From Gammaproteobacteria bacterium (GTDB lineage: Bacteria > Pseudomonadota > Gammaproteobacteria > Pseudomonadales > Pseudohongiellaceae): 8,140 bases of DNA. The notes beneath the pieces were generated by a model, which did not search any database, was not told the origin of the DNA, and was given only the letters and a program-made list of their open reading frames with translations. Below are positions 1-7,203 of the stretch, piece by piece. The stretch spans positions 1-8,140 of the forward strand of contig PWQG01000332.1 in NCBI GenBank assembly GCA_003556835.1, read 5' to 3'. The number at the start of each line of letters is the position of its first letter. The first letter of the stretch is position 1. The translations under genes and the position numbers were made by a program.

Positions 1-1
1 G

Positions 2-2068
2 CCGCTCAGCAGTTCCGTGCATTCCCCCGGCCCCCGGTCGGACTTCTGGTTGCTGGGGATCACCTTCGTGGAAATCTCCGCCATGGCAACCGGGGTGGAG
101 CTGGTGGTTTCGATATTGCGCTCGCGGGCCAACGGCATGTCCCTGCGGCAGATGCCCCTGTTCGCCTGGTATATCCTGGCCATGGCCCTGATGATTGTGT
201 TCGGCTTTCCACCGCTGATCCTGGCGAGCATATTGCTGGAGCTGGAGCGCGCCGCCGGCTGGGTCTTCTTTGCCGTCGAGGGTGGTGGCGATCCCTTGCT
301 CTGGCAGCATCTTTTCTGGCTGTTCGGCCACCCCGAGGTCTACATCATATTCCTGCCAGCGGCGGGTATTGTCTCGACCCTGATTCCCGTGTTTGCCCGG
401 CGTCCGATTGTCGGTTATCGCTGGATTGTGCTCTCCATCATTCTAACCGGTTTCATCAGTTTCGGGCTCTGGGTGCATCACATGTTCACCGTGGGCATTC
501 CCCAGGTGGCGCAGGCCTTTTTCTCGGTGGCCAGTATGCTGGTGGCCATACCGACGGGCATACAACTGTTCTGCTGGCTGGCAACACTGTGGTCGGGCAG
601 GGTGGTGTTCCGGCTGCCGATGCTGTGGCTGGGCGGTTTCCTCTTCATCTTTGTCTGCGGCGGCCTGACCGGTGTGATGTTGGCCCTGGTGCCCTTCAAC
701 TGGCAGGTGCATGACACCCATTTCGTGGTGGCGCATATGCACTACGTTCTGGTCGGTGGCATGTTGTTTCCTCTTGTGGCAGGTCTTTATTACTGGCTGC
801 CGGGACTTTCCGGCCGGATGCCTTCGGAGCGGATCGGGCGCTGGGGTTTCTGGTTCACCTTCATTGGATTCAATGCCACCTTCCTGTTGATGCACCTGAC
901 CGGTCTGCTGGGCATGCCGCGCCGGGTCTATACCTATGAGGCCGGGCTTGGCTGGGACTGGTTGAACCTGCTGTCCTCGATCGGTGGTTTTGTCATGGCG
1001 CTCGGGGTGGGCCTGGTGTTGCTGGACCTGGCCCTGCATTTCCGCTTCGGGCGCCGGGCGCCGGAAAATCCCTGGAACGCCGATACCCTGGAGTGGGCCG
1101 TGGCCAGCCCGCCTCCGTCCTACAACTTTGCCAGCCTGCCGGATATCGATAGTCGTCATCCGCTCTGGGACCACCCGGACCTGCCCCACAAGATGGCCGA
1201 GGGGCAATACGGATTGCCCGATATTGCACACACCCGAAGGGAGACACCCGGCTCTACCGCGATTGCCGGCAAGGTACGCGCCATCATCCACCTGCCATCG
1301 AACTCCTGGCTGCCACTATCAGCATCGCTCATGCTGGCAGCTCTCTGTATCAGTCTGCTGATGAGAAGCTACGTCGTAGCGCTGTTGGCACTTCTGGGCG
1401 CCGCGTATTACATTCTGCGCTGGAGCTGGGAAAATGGCGGGCACCCCAAAGCCGCACCGCTTGATCTCGGGGACCCGGAGGATCTGCCGCTGCATTCGCG
1501 TACCCTGGACGGGCCGGGCCGCTGGGGTATGATCGTGGCATTGATGGCCAATGGCACACTCTATATGTCCCTGCTGTTCGGCTGGTTCTATCTGTGGACG
1601 GTTTCGCCGCAGTGGCAGGCACCGGACGGGGTGGTCCTTCCTCTGGCCTGGTTACTGCTCTCGGCTGGCCTGCTGACCGTGGCCATGTTCCTGTATCGTC
1701 GTCTGGTCGCTGCGCTGCGGCAGCGTCGTGATGCTGGCCTGCATGTTGCCTTGCGCAATGTTGTTGTCCTGGCGCTTGCCCATCTGCTGGTATTGATTTC
1801 GGTCATGTGGAATGCGGACCTGTCCCCGACCGAGTCCGCGCATGACGCGGTCCTGCAGTTCCTGCTCTGGTACCTGCTCTTGCATGGGGGTCTGACCACT
1901 TTGCTGACGGCCATGCAGGCCTGGCGGGTCAGGCTGGGTTATGTGTCTGCCCGACTGCCTTATGAACCGCAGGTGCTGCAACCGTTCTGGAGTTATACGG
2001 TGGCCGTGTACTGGTTGTCGATAGCGGCATTCCTGTTGTTACCCCTGGGCTGGGGAGGCGGAGCATGA
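2..2068 (+). CDS. ctaD: Cytochrome c oxidase subunit I+III fusion (5'-truncated by window edge)
   Basis: Catalytic subunit of a heme-copper terminal oxidase that reduces O2 to water at the cytoplasmic membrane and pumps protons. The frame is open from base 2 (reading PLSSS before GTG 17), so the gene begins upstream; GTG 17 is not taken as the start. Visible subunit I motifs: HPEVY (329-343; CuB histidine, the cross-linked tyrosine and the D-pathway glutamate), the CuB pair HH (476-481), and HDTHFVVAHMHY (710-745) with the heme a3 and heme a histidines at 734 and 740. The first heme a ligand would lie upstream. From about base 1490 a shorter subunit III-like domain follows (GRWGM, then about five helices), giving an I+III fusion. 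The usual K-pathway lysine is Gln (563-565). GGAGG near the end serves the next gene, which overlaps by ATGA. Family assignment is firm; the exact subtype (CoxN-like or caa3) is inferred. Confidence 0.95.
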   Translation, partial: PLSSSVHSPGPRSDFWLLGITFVEISAMATGVELVVSILRSRANGMSLRQMPLFAWYILAMALMIVFGFPPLILASILLELERAAGWVFFAVEGGGDPLLWQHLFWLFGHPEVYIIFLPAAGIVSTLIPVFARRPIVGYRWIVLSIILTGFISFGLWVHHMFTVGIPQVAQAFFSVASMLVAIPTGIQLFCWLATLWSGRVVFRLPMLWLGGFLFIFVCGGLTGVMLALVPFNWQVHDTHFVVAHMHYVLVGGMLFPLVAGLYYWLPGLSGRMPSERIGRWGFWFTFIGFNATFLLMHLTGLLGMPRRVYTYEAGLGWDWLNLLSSIGGFVMALGVGLVLLDLALHFRFGRRAPENPWNADTLEWAVASPPPSYNFASLPDIDSRHPLWDHPDLPHKMAEGQYGLPDIAHTRRETPGSTAIAGKVRAIIHLPSNSWLPLSASLMLAALCISLLMRSYVVALLALLGAAYYILRWSWENGGHPKAAPLDLGDPEDLPLHSRTLDGPGRWGMIVALMANGTLYMSLLFGWFYLWTVSPQWQAPDGVVLPLAWLLLSAGLLTVAMFLYRRLVAALRQRRDAGLHVALRNVVVLALAHLLVLISVMWNADLSPTESAHDAVLQFLLWYLLLHGGLTTLLTAMQAWRVRLGYVSARLPYEPQVLQPFWSYTVAVYWLSIAAFLLLPLGWGGGA

Positions 2069-2406
2069 AGCTGCGCTTTTCGCCGCTCTACAGCCTGACG
2101 GGGCCGCTAATCTGGTGTATATGGTTTGTGGCCCTGTACGGCGGACTGTCCGTGCTCTGTGTGCGTGTTGCCAATGCCGGAGCTTCAGGTCCGGGTTGGG
2201 TCAATTTGGTTCTGGGGCTATTGACGCTGCTGGCCGTACTGACATTATCAGTCCTGGCGTGGCGATCTTTGCAGGAGCTCCGCCAGTTCCGGGAAGCAGA
2301 CGACACCCGGCTGTATCTCTGGCTCGCATTGGCTGGTCAGTTGGTGTCGGCGCTTGCTGTGGTTGCCGTTGGGCTGCCCGTGGTGTATCTGCCTCCATGC
2401 CTGTGA
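2065..2406 (+). CDS. Small three-helix membrane protein of the cytochrome c oxidase operon
   Basis: This 113-residue protein has three predicted membrane segments, at about residues 10-35, 45-66 and 85-108. A charged stretch (RSLQELRQFREADD) lies between the second and third. ATG 2065 overlaps the stop of the oxidase fusion gene (ATGA) and has a good ribosome binding site, GGAGG at 2054-2058, six bases upstream, so translation is probably coupled. Position and topology suggest a subunit IV-like or CoxP-like accessory protein of the oxidase, but I recognise no diagnostic motif. The role is inferred from context alone. Confidence 0.8.
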   Translation: MKLRFSPLYSLTGPLIWCIWFVALYGGLSVLCVRVANAGASGPGWVNLVLGLLTLLAVLTLSVLAWRSLQELRQFREADDTRLYLWLALAGQLVSALAVVAVGLPVVYLPPCL

Positions 2407-3206
2407 CGAGTTTGCGCGTCGCCTTGGCTCCGCTGGTTGTGACCATGGCTTTGGCTCCCGCATCGGCGCGGGCGCATGGCCTGTATCATGAGGGTGAATT
2501 GCATCCGGCCGGAGTCCTGAGTGTATTGGTGCTGGCCTTTTTCTGGTTGTCCTGGCTCTTCGGCGCCATGCGGGAGTCACCACAGCGACGTGACAGTTGG
2601 CTGTTCCACTGCGCGACATTGCTCTGTGCCATCGCCCTGTTTGGTCCCCTGGATGCCTGGGCAAAGGTGAGCACGGCGGCGCATATGACGCAGCATATGC
2701 TGCTGATGGTGCTTATTGCACCCATGTGGGTGTTGAGCCGGCCCCTGCCGCAATGGTATGCCGCCCTGGGGCGTCCGGTGCTCTGGATCTCCGGGCCGCT
2801 GCTGCGTATTGCCCGCTATCCCGTGTTGGCGGCTGCCCTGCATGGTCTGGCGATCTGGTTCTGGCATACACCGTTGTTCTACATGCTCGCCGTTGACTCC
2901 TACTATTGGCATGTGATCGAGCATCTGTTGTTTCTGCTTACAGCGGGGGTGTTCTGGTGGGCGGTGCTGTACGCCTCTGCGGCGCGGCTGGGTCAGGCCT
3001 TGCTGGCATTGCTGTTGACCCTGATGCACACGGGTTTTCTCGGGGCCTTGTTGACGTTCTCCACCAATACCCTGTATGGAGAGTCCCGGCACCTCCAGGA
3101 CCAGCAGCTGGCCGGGCTGATCATGTGGGTACCTTCAGCCATACCCTACCTGGCCGCTTCGGGACTGATTGCCTGGCGTTGGTACCAACAGTTGCGCCGC
3201 TATTGA
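2397..3206 (+). CDS. ctaG: CtaG-family cytochrome c oxidase assembly factor (caa3_CtaG type)
   Basis: A 269-residue polytopic membrane protein with about seven hydrophobic segments. It starts with a signal-like segment ending ASARA before HG (residues 22-28). Hallmarks of the caa3-type CtaG family are the HMTQH motif at residues 96-100 followed by LLM and an AP loop, WHTP at 156-159, and HVIEHLLFL at 172-180. These conserved histidines are thought to relate to copper handling during oxidase maturation. This is the membrane CtaG of caa3 systems, distinct from the Cox11-type CtaG. ATG 2397 overlaps the preceding gene by 10 bases and has no clear Shine-Dalgarno of its own, consistent with translational coupling. 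The open frame extends further upstream, but that stretch lies inside the previous gene and lacks family character. It is the last gene of the oxidase operon here and converges with the VTT gene 21 bases away. Confidence 0.9.
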   Translation: MPVTSLRVALAPLVVTMALAPASARAHGLYHEGELHPAGVLSVLVLAFFWLSWLFGAMRESPQRRDSWLFHCATLLCAIALFGPLDAWAKVSTAAHMTQHMLLMVLIAPMWVLSRPLPQWYAALGRPVLWISGPLLRIARYPVLAAALHGLAIWFWHTPLFYMLAVDSYYWHVIEHLLFLLTAGVFWWAVLYASAARLGQALLALLLTLMHTGFLGALLTFSTNTLYGESRHLQDQQLAGLIMWVPSAIPYLAASGLIAWRWYQQLRRY

Positions 3207-3227
3207 TTGCCCGGGACCCCGGTGTAC

Positions 3228-3821
3228 TCAGGACGCCTGGAAGAATTCCAGCAGGTAGTTGACGCCGGCTGCGCCACCGAAGATATACAGGGCGCAGATT
3301 ACACCTTCACCGATGGAAACCCCGAACAGGGTTTTTGCGATGTGGATGCGCAGTACGCTGCAGACATAGACAATCATGTCGGTGGGTACGAAGGGGGCAA
3401 AGCCACAGATGGTGATTACCGGCAGCTCCTTTTTGTGCAACCAGCGTTTCAATGTATCGATGTAGCGCGGATAGCGCGAATTGAAAAAACCATCCATTCG
3501 CACATACCGTACCATGTAGAACACAACAGCCGAAGAGCTGAGTACGGCCAGTTGATTGACCAGGAACAAAGGCCAGGGCGGGAACACCAGGATGCCCGCC
3601 AGGACGATCGGCGTCGAGGGAATGAGGGTGAAGCCACGCAATGTGGATATGACAAAATAGACAAGCAGGCCGGAGACCAGGTTGTCGGAGAAAAACTGAC
3701 GGATACGCTGTGGCTCAAACAGCTCAGGCTGGAAGAAAAACAGGGACAGGGCGATGCTGATCAGGAACAGCCAGGTATAGAAGCCAAAGAAATTGATGGT
3801 TTCCAGCCGTTCCTTCTTCAC
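3228..3821 (-). CDS. VTT/DedA (TVP38/TMEM64) family membrane protein
   Basis: A 197-residue integral membrane protein. An N-terminal helix spans about residues 13-31. A VTT-type core follows: a helix-loop region with STPIVLAGILVFPPWPL, then SSSAVVFYMVRY, then the family-typical region GFAPFVPTDMIVYVCSVLRI and a closing FGVSIGEG segment. VTT/DedA proteins are known or proposed to act in lipid translocation, membrane homeostasis and polymyxin or pH tolerance; the substrate here is unknown. The start is GTG 3821, 14 bases after the methyltransferase stop, with no strong Shine-Dalgarno (the nearest AGG is about 13 bases away). Translation therefore probably depends on the upstream gene. Composition is visibly more AT-rich than the oxidase genes: about 45% GC in 3481-3540 against about 62% in 601-660. 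Confidence 0.85.
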   Translation of the reverse strand: MKKERLETINFFGFYTWLFLISIALSLFFFQPELFEPQRIRQFFSDNLVSGLLVYFVISTLRGFTLIPSTPIVLAGILVFPPWPLFLVNQLAVLSSSAVVFYMVRYVRMDGFFNSRYPRYIDTLKRWLHKKELPVITICGFAPFVPTDMIVYVCSVLRIHIAKTLFGVSIGEGVICALYIFGGAAGVNYLLEFFQAS

Positions 3822-3835
3822 CGTGACCGCCGCGC

Positions 3836-4402
3836 CTATTTGATCATGCGATAGACAAAAGCGGGCAGGATGTTCAGGGGTACAAAGCTGATATCGTCCA
3901 TGGCCTTGCCGAAGATTCTTTCAATGTCAGTTTTGTTGCTGCGGAAGTACTGGTATTGCAGATAGGTACCCTGTTCGGCCAGTCCATCACTGAAGGCCTG
4001 GATCACCCGGCGCAGGAAATCGCCCTGGTCGTTCATGCGTTCGAAATTGCGCAGGGGCAGGGAAGAGACGATGACATCATACTGTTGCCGCCCCTCGAAG
4101 AACTCGGTGATGCACTGGTTATGCAGAGTGATCTGGCGGTCCGGATTGGAACGGATCAGGGCCTCGATCCATGGGTTGTACTCCGTCTTGATTTCGCAGA
4201 CGTCGAGGACCGATTCGGCTGACATGCGGGCCACGATCTCGCGGGTGAATGCTCCTTTACCGCTGCCGATTTCCAGTATTCGCAGAGGTTGTGAGAAATC
4301 CACGGACTCCAGCATGGAATTGACCAGAAACCCGGAGCTGCTGACAATGAGCCCGTCTTCTTTGATATTGCGACGTATTTTCTTGTAAAGGTCGATGATC
4401 AT
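3836..4402 (-). CDS. Class I SAM-dependent methyltransferase, phospholipid N-methyltransferase-like
   Basis: A 188-residue soluble protein with a Rossmann-type SAM-binding core. Motif I, LEIGSGKGAF, is at residues 43-52 with the glycines correctly spaced. The acidic residue of motif II is Glu70 (VCEIK), and the motif IV-like VSSLPLRNF is at 112-120. The early segment (RRNIKEDGLIVSSSGFL) and the SSLP motif resemble PmtA-type phosphatidylethanolamine methyltransferases and the KsgA/Erm superfamily. A lipid substrate is favoured by the co-transcribed VTT membrane gene but is not proven; rRNA or small-molecule methylation remains possible. Start choice: ATG 4402 has GAGGA 13 bases upstream and lies just after a TATAGT box at 4437-4442. 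Longer versions from ATG 4546, ATG 4486 or GTG 4438 add non-conserved residues across the divergent promoter region. Confidence 0.8.
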   Translation of the reverse strand: MIIDLYKKIRRNIKEDGLIVSSSGFLVNSMLESVDFSQPLRILEIGSGKGAFTREIVARMSAESVLDVCEIKTEYNPWIEALIRSNPDRQITLHNQCITEFFEGRQQYDVIVSSLPLRNFERMNDQGDFLRRVIQAFSDGLAEQGTYLQYQYFRSNKTDIERIFGKAMDDISFVPLNILPAFVYRMIK

Positions 4403-4436
4403 CTGGGGTTGTTTATCCTCGGCGACTGCGCTCTCC

Positions 4437-4465
4437 ACTATAAAGCACCCGGCCCCGGAGATGAA
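4437..4465 (-). promoter_or_regulatory. Candidate sigma70 promoter for the methyltransferase-VTT unit
   Basis: On the minus strand, TTCATC (4465-4460, 3 of 6 matches to the -35 consensus) is followed after 17 bases by TATAGT (4442-4437, 5 of 6 matches to the -10). Transcription would begin near 4430, leaving a leader of about 28 bases that contains GAGGA before ATG 4402. The -10 is good and the -35 weak; assigned by eye. Confidence 0.35.
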
Positions 4466-4496
4466 GCCTGTGAAGGTAATTGTCATACGATGATGC

Positions 4497-4525
4497 TTGC
4501 CCGAGTGGATCGGCACTGGTTTAAT
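4497..4525 (+). promoter_or_regulatory. Candidate sigma70 promoter for the phn transporter operon
   Basis: TTGCCC (4497-4502, 4 of 6) is spaced 17 bases from TTTAAT (4520-4525, 5 of 6). The predicted transcript start, near 4532, would fall almost on the chosen phnD start codon at 4533. Either the message is leaderless or nearly so, or this match is chance. No clear Shine-Dalgarno is seen before 4533, which fits the leaderless reading but does not prove it. Confidence 0.3.
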
Positions 4526-4532
4526 GCCCGGC

Positions 4533-5471
4533 ATGAACCGATTCATGTTGGCAGCAATTCTACTTGGTCTGACTTCTTTGGTCCTGGCCGATCTGTCGCC
4601 CCGGTATCAGGATGCCAATGGCGACCTGGTGGCGGACCGGCCACAGAACCCGGAGGATTGGCGCGACCCGCGCATCCTGGTGTTTGCCTACACACCGGTG
4701 GAAGATCCGGCCCAGTACAGCCAGGTCTGGGATGAGTTCATCGAACACATGGAAGCCTTGACCGGCAAGGAGATCCGCTTCTTCCCGGTGCAATCCAACG
4801 CCGCCCAGATCGAAGCCCTGCGCGCCGGACGTCTGCATGTGGCCGGCTTCAACACCGGCTCCACACCGATTGCCGTCAACTGTGCGGGTTTTGTGCCCCT
4901 GGCCATGATGGCAGCCGAAGATGGATCCTTTGGCTATGAAATGGAGCTGATCACCTATCCCGGCAGCGGTATCGATTCACCAGCTGATCTGGAGGGGCGG
5001 CAGCTTGCCTTCACCTCTCCAACGTCCAATTCCGGTTTCAAGGCACCTTCCACACTGCTGCAGGAGGAGTTCGGCCTGGTGGCTGATCGCGACTACCAGA
5101 CCAGTTATTCCGGCAGCCACGACAATTCCATTCTCGGCGTGGTCAATGGCGACTATGAGGTGGCCGCGATTGCCAATGAAGTGCTGCAGCGCATGGAGGC
5201 GCGCGGTGTGGTCAGCGCTGACCAGTACCGCAGCATCTATACCTCGGCCACTTTTCCTACCACAGCCTATGGCATTGCCCATAGCCTGCACCCGGATCTG
5301 GCGGCGCAGATCGAAGCGGCATTCTTCAGCTTTGACTGGGAGGGTACGGCCTTGCAGGCCGAATTCGCAGACGCAGGTATGGCCCGTTTCATTCCGATCA
5401 GCTACAAGGAGCACTGGGAGGTGATCCGCACCGTCGACCGCGCCAGCAATACGGTCTACAACTGCGACTAG
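4533..5471 (+). CDS. phnD: Phosphonate/phosphite-type ABC transporter periplasmic binding protein (PhnD family)
   Basis: A 312-residue exported solute-binding protein. It begins with a signal peptide (Asn-Arg, then a hydrophobic core ending LVLA before DLSP; cleavage predicted after about residue 19). There is no lipobox cysteine, so it is probably free in the periplasm. PhnD-family signs are ILVFAYTPVED near residues 48-58, the oxyanion-binding loop TSPTSNSG at 161-168 (commonly a DPxSTSG-like sequence) and GSHD at 194-197, where the aspartate is in a position typical for ligand contact. Cysteines at 117 and 311 could form a disulfide. The frame can extend back to TTG 4497 or ATG 4524, but ATG 4533 gives a clean signal peptide. 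First gene of a phnD-phnC-phnE-phnE operon, 24 bases before phnC. Family firm; ligand (phosphonate, phosphite, phosphate or other) undetermined. Confidence 0.9.
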   Translation: MNRFMLAAILLGLTSLVLADLSPRYQDANGDLVADRPQNPEDWRDPRILVFAYTPVEDPAQYSQVWDEFIEHMEALTGKEIRFFPVQSNAAQIEALRAGRLHVAGFNTGSTPIAVNCAGFVPLAMMAAEDGSFGYEMELITYPGSGIDSPADLEGRQLAFTSPTSNSGFKAPSTLLQEEFGLVADRDYQTSYSGSHDNSILGVVNGDYEVAAIANEVLQRMEARGVVSADQYRSIYTSATFPTTAYGIAHSLHPDLAAQIEAAFFSFDWEGTALQAEFADAGMARFIPISYKEHWEVIRTVDRASNTVYNCD

Positions 5472-5495
5472 ATACAATGTTGACCAGGAGTATGC

Positions 5496-6332
5496 ATGCT
5501 GACCCTGACAGGGCTGACAAAACGATACAGTACGGGTGATCTCGCCCTGCAGGACATCAACCTGGAAGTGCCCGCCGGCCAGGTGATGGCCCTGATCGGC
5601 CCATCCGGTGCCGGCAAGAGTACACTGATCCGCTGCGTCAATCGTCTGGTGGAACCTAGCAGTGGACGGGTGGTGCTGGACGGGGAAGACATCACTCGGG
5701 TGCGCGGCAACCGGCTGCGACAGGCCCGCCGCCAGATCGGCATGATCTTCCAGAACTATGCCCTGGTCGAGCGGCTTTCGGTGATGGAGAATGTGCTCTC
5801 CGGCCGCCTGGCCTATGTCGGCTTCTGGCGCAGTTTCCTGCGCCAGTTTCCGCAGAGTGATGTCGAGCAGGCCTTCCATCTGCTGGAGCGCGTTGGCCTG
5901 GAGCAGATGCTCGACAAGCGGGGTGACGAACTGTCCGGCGGGCAGAAGCAGCGCGTGGGTATTGCGCGCGCCCTGATGCAGAATCCGAAACTGTTGCTGG
6001 TCGACGAGCCGACGGCGAGTCTCGACCCCAAGACCTCGCGGCAGATCATGCGCCTGATCTGTGAGCTGAGCCGGGAGCAGAACCTGGCCTCGATCATCAA
6101 TATTCATGACGTGATCCTGGCCCAGCAGTTCGTCGACCGGGTTGTGGGCCTGCGCGGCGGCGAGCTGGTTTTTGACGGCCCGCCTTCGGAGTTGACCCCG
6201 GAGATCCTGACCACGATCTATGGCGAGGAAGACTGGTCCACCGAGGAGGCTGCCGGTGATGATGAGGCGGAAACCGGGGAACCGGTCCGGGATCCGGCCA
6301 CGGCCGCCATCGAGAAGGGCGCCCACCCGTGA
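5496..6332 (+). CDS. phnC: Phosphonate/phosphite-type ABC transporter ATPase (PhnC family)
   Basis: A 278-residue cytoplasmic ATPase that powers import through the two PhnE-type permeases. All nucleotide-binding motifs are intact: Walker A GPSGAGKST at residues 35-43, Q-loop Gln86 (FQNY), signature LSGGQ at 146-150, Walker B LLLVDE at 166-171 and H-loop His204. The segment VMENVLSGRLAYVGFWRSF (96-114) between Q-loop and signature is characteristic of PhnC rather than other ABC importers. The start is ATG 5496 with CAGGAG (5485-5490) five bases upstream. The last 35 residues or so (from 244) form an acidic, probably disordered tail beyond the usual fold. The stop overlaps the next gene's GTG start (GTGA). 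Confidence 0.94.
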   Translation: MLTLTGLTKRYSTGDLALQDINLEVPAGQVMALIGPSGAGKSTLIRCVNRLVEPSSGRVVLDGEDITRVRGNRLRQARRQIGMIFQNYALVERLSVMENVLSGRLAYVGFWRSFLRQFPQSDVEQAFHLLERVGLEQMLDKRGDELSGGQKQRVGIARALMQNPKLLLVDEPTASLDPKTSRQIMRLICELSREQNLASIINIHDVILAQQFVDRVVGLRGGELVFDGPPSELTPEILTTIYGEEDWSTEEAAGDDEAETGEPVRDPATAAIEKGAHP

Positions 6333-7174
6333 GCCGGGGCGTGCGGATTTCAGACGAAGTATTGCAGGCCCGTGTCGAACGGGCGCGACTCGGTCAATGG
6401 CGACCGCTGCCTTTTGTCAGTGACACGAGGCTTCGCTGGGCGCTGAACCTGGGAGCGCTGCTCTACATCGTGCTGGCCTGGTACAGTATTGACGTCAATT
6501 GGGCGCGGGTGTCCCAGGGCATGGAGCGGGGCCGTGACTTTGTGGCTTCGTTCCTGCGTCCGGATTTTGTCAGCCGTGGCGGGGAAATTGTCAGTGGCCT
6601 GCAGGAAAGCCTGACCATGACCTTCGCGTCCACGGTCATCGGGGTGTTGCTGGCGATTCCGGTCGGCCTGGGGGCGGCCCGCAATATCGCGCCCCTGCCG
6701 GTCTATCTGTTCTGTCGTGGCATCATCGCCATTTCGCGTACCTTCCAGGAAATCATCATCGCCATCCTGTTCGTGGCCATGTTCGGTTTTGGTCCCCTGG
6801 CCGGGGTCATCACCCTGGCCTTCGCCACCATCGGTTTCATGGCCAAGCTGCTGGCCGAGGATATCGAGGATGCCCAGAAGGAACCGATGGAAGCGGTGCG
6901 GGCCACCGGTGGCAGCTGGTGGCAATGGGTCAACTATTCGGTGCAGCCACAGGTCATGCCGCGCCTGATCGGCCTGTCCCTGTATCGCCTGGATATCAAC
7001 TTCCGTGAATCGGCGGTTATCGGCATTGTGGGTGCCGGGGGTATTGGTGCCACGTTGAACACCTCCATCAATCGTTATGACTATGACACCTCGGCGGCCA
7101 TTCTGCTGCTGATCATCATCATCGTGCTGCTCAGTGAATACCTTTCCGGATATGTCCGGAAATGGACACAGTGA
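6329..7174 (+). CDS. phnE: Phosphonate/phosphite-type ABC transporter permease, first copy (PhnE family)
   Basis: A 281-residue inner-membrane permease with a cytoplasmic amphipathic N-terminus (about 35 residues) and about six membrane segments. The EAA loop, which docks onto PhnC, begins at Glu188 (EAVRATGG) and is followed by the PhnE-typical ESAVIGIVGAGGIG segment. Translation starts at GTG 6329, overlapping the phnC stop by four bases, with GAGAAGGG at 6311-6318 as a possible ribosome binding site. It is paralogous to the next gene; the two probably form a heterodimeric channel, as in phn/ptx-type loci with two permease genes. Confidence 0.92.
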   Translation: MSRGVRISDEVLQARVERARLGQWRPLPFVSDTRLRWALNLGALLYIVLAWYSIDVNWARVSQGMERGRDFVASFLRPDFVSRGGEIVSGLQESLTMTFASTVIGVLLAIPVGLGAARNIAPLPVYLFCRGIIAISRTFQEIIIAILFVAMFGFGPLAGVITLAFATIGFMAKLLAEDIEDAQKEPMEAVRATGGSWWQWVNYSVQPQVMPRLIGLSLYRLDINFRESAVIGIVGAGGIGATLNTSINRYDYDTSAAILLLIIIIVLLSEYLSGYVRKWTQ

Positions 7175-7203
7175 CGCGGGACAACGAGGGAGCCTGACAA
7201 GGC

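Noticed and set aside
17..19. GTG at 17 as the start of the oxidase gene.
   Set aside because: The frame is open upstream and reads residues that match the interior of subunit I. The N-terminal helices, including the first heme a ligand, are missing, so the gene is cut by the window edge.
3207..3227. Hairpin-like CCGGGACCCCGG between the convergent ctaG and VTT genes as a shared terminator.
   Set aside because: The stem is only about four base pairs with a usable loop, and there is no T-run in either direction.
3207..3854. A 215-codon plus-strand open frame opposite the VTT gene.
   Set aside because: The minus-strand translation has clear membrane helices and VTT motifs; the plus-strand product is hydrophilic without motifs and is a shadow.
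4403..4546. The N-terminal extension of the methyltransferase from ATG 4546, ATG 4486 or GTG 4438.
   Set aside because: The added residues do not resemble the family, run over the candidate promoter TATAGT and the phnD start, and lack a ribosome binding site.
4977..6326. A 449-codon open frame on the minus strand opposite phnD and phnC.
   Set aside because: It lies antisense to two genes with intact family motifs, has a low-complexity His/Gln/Gly-rich composition typical of reverse reading of GC-rich genes, and shows no recognisable domain.
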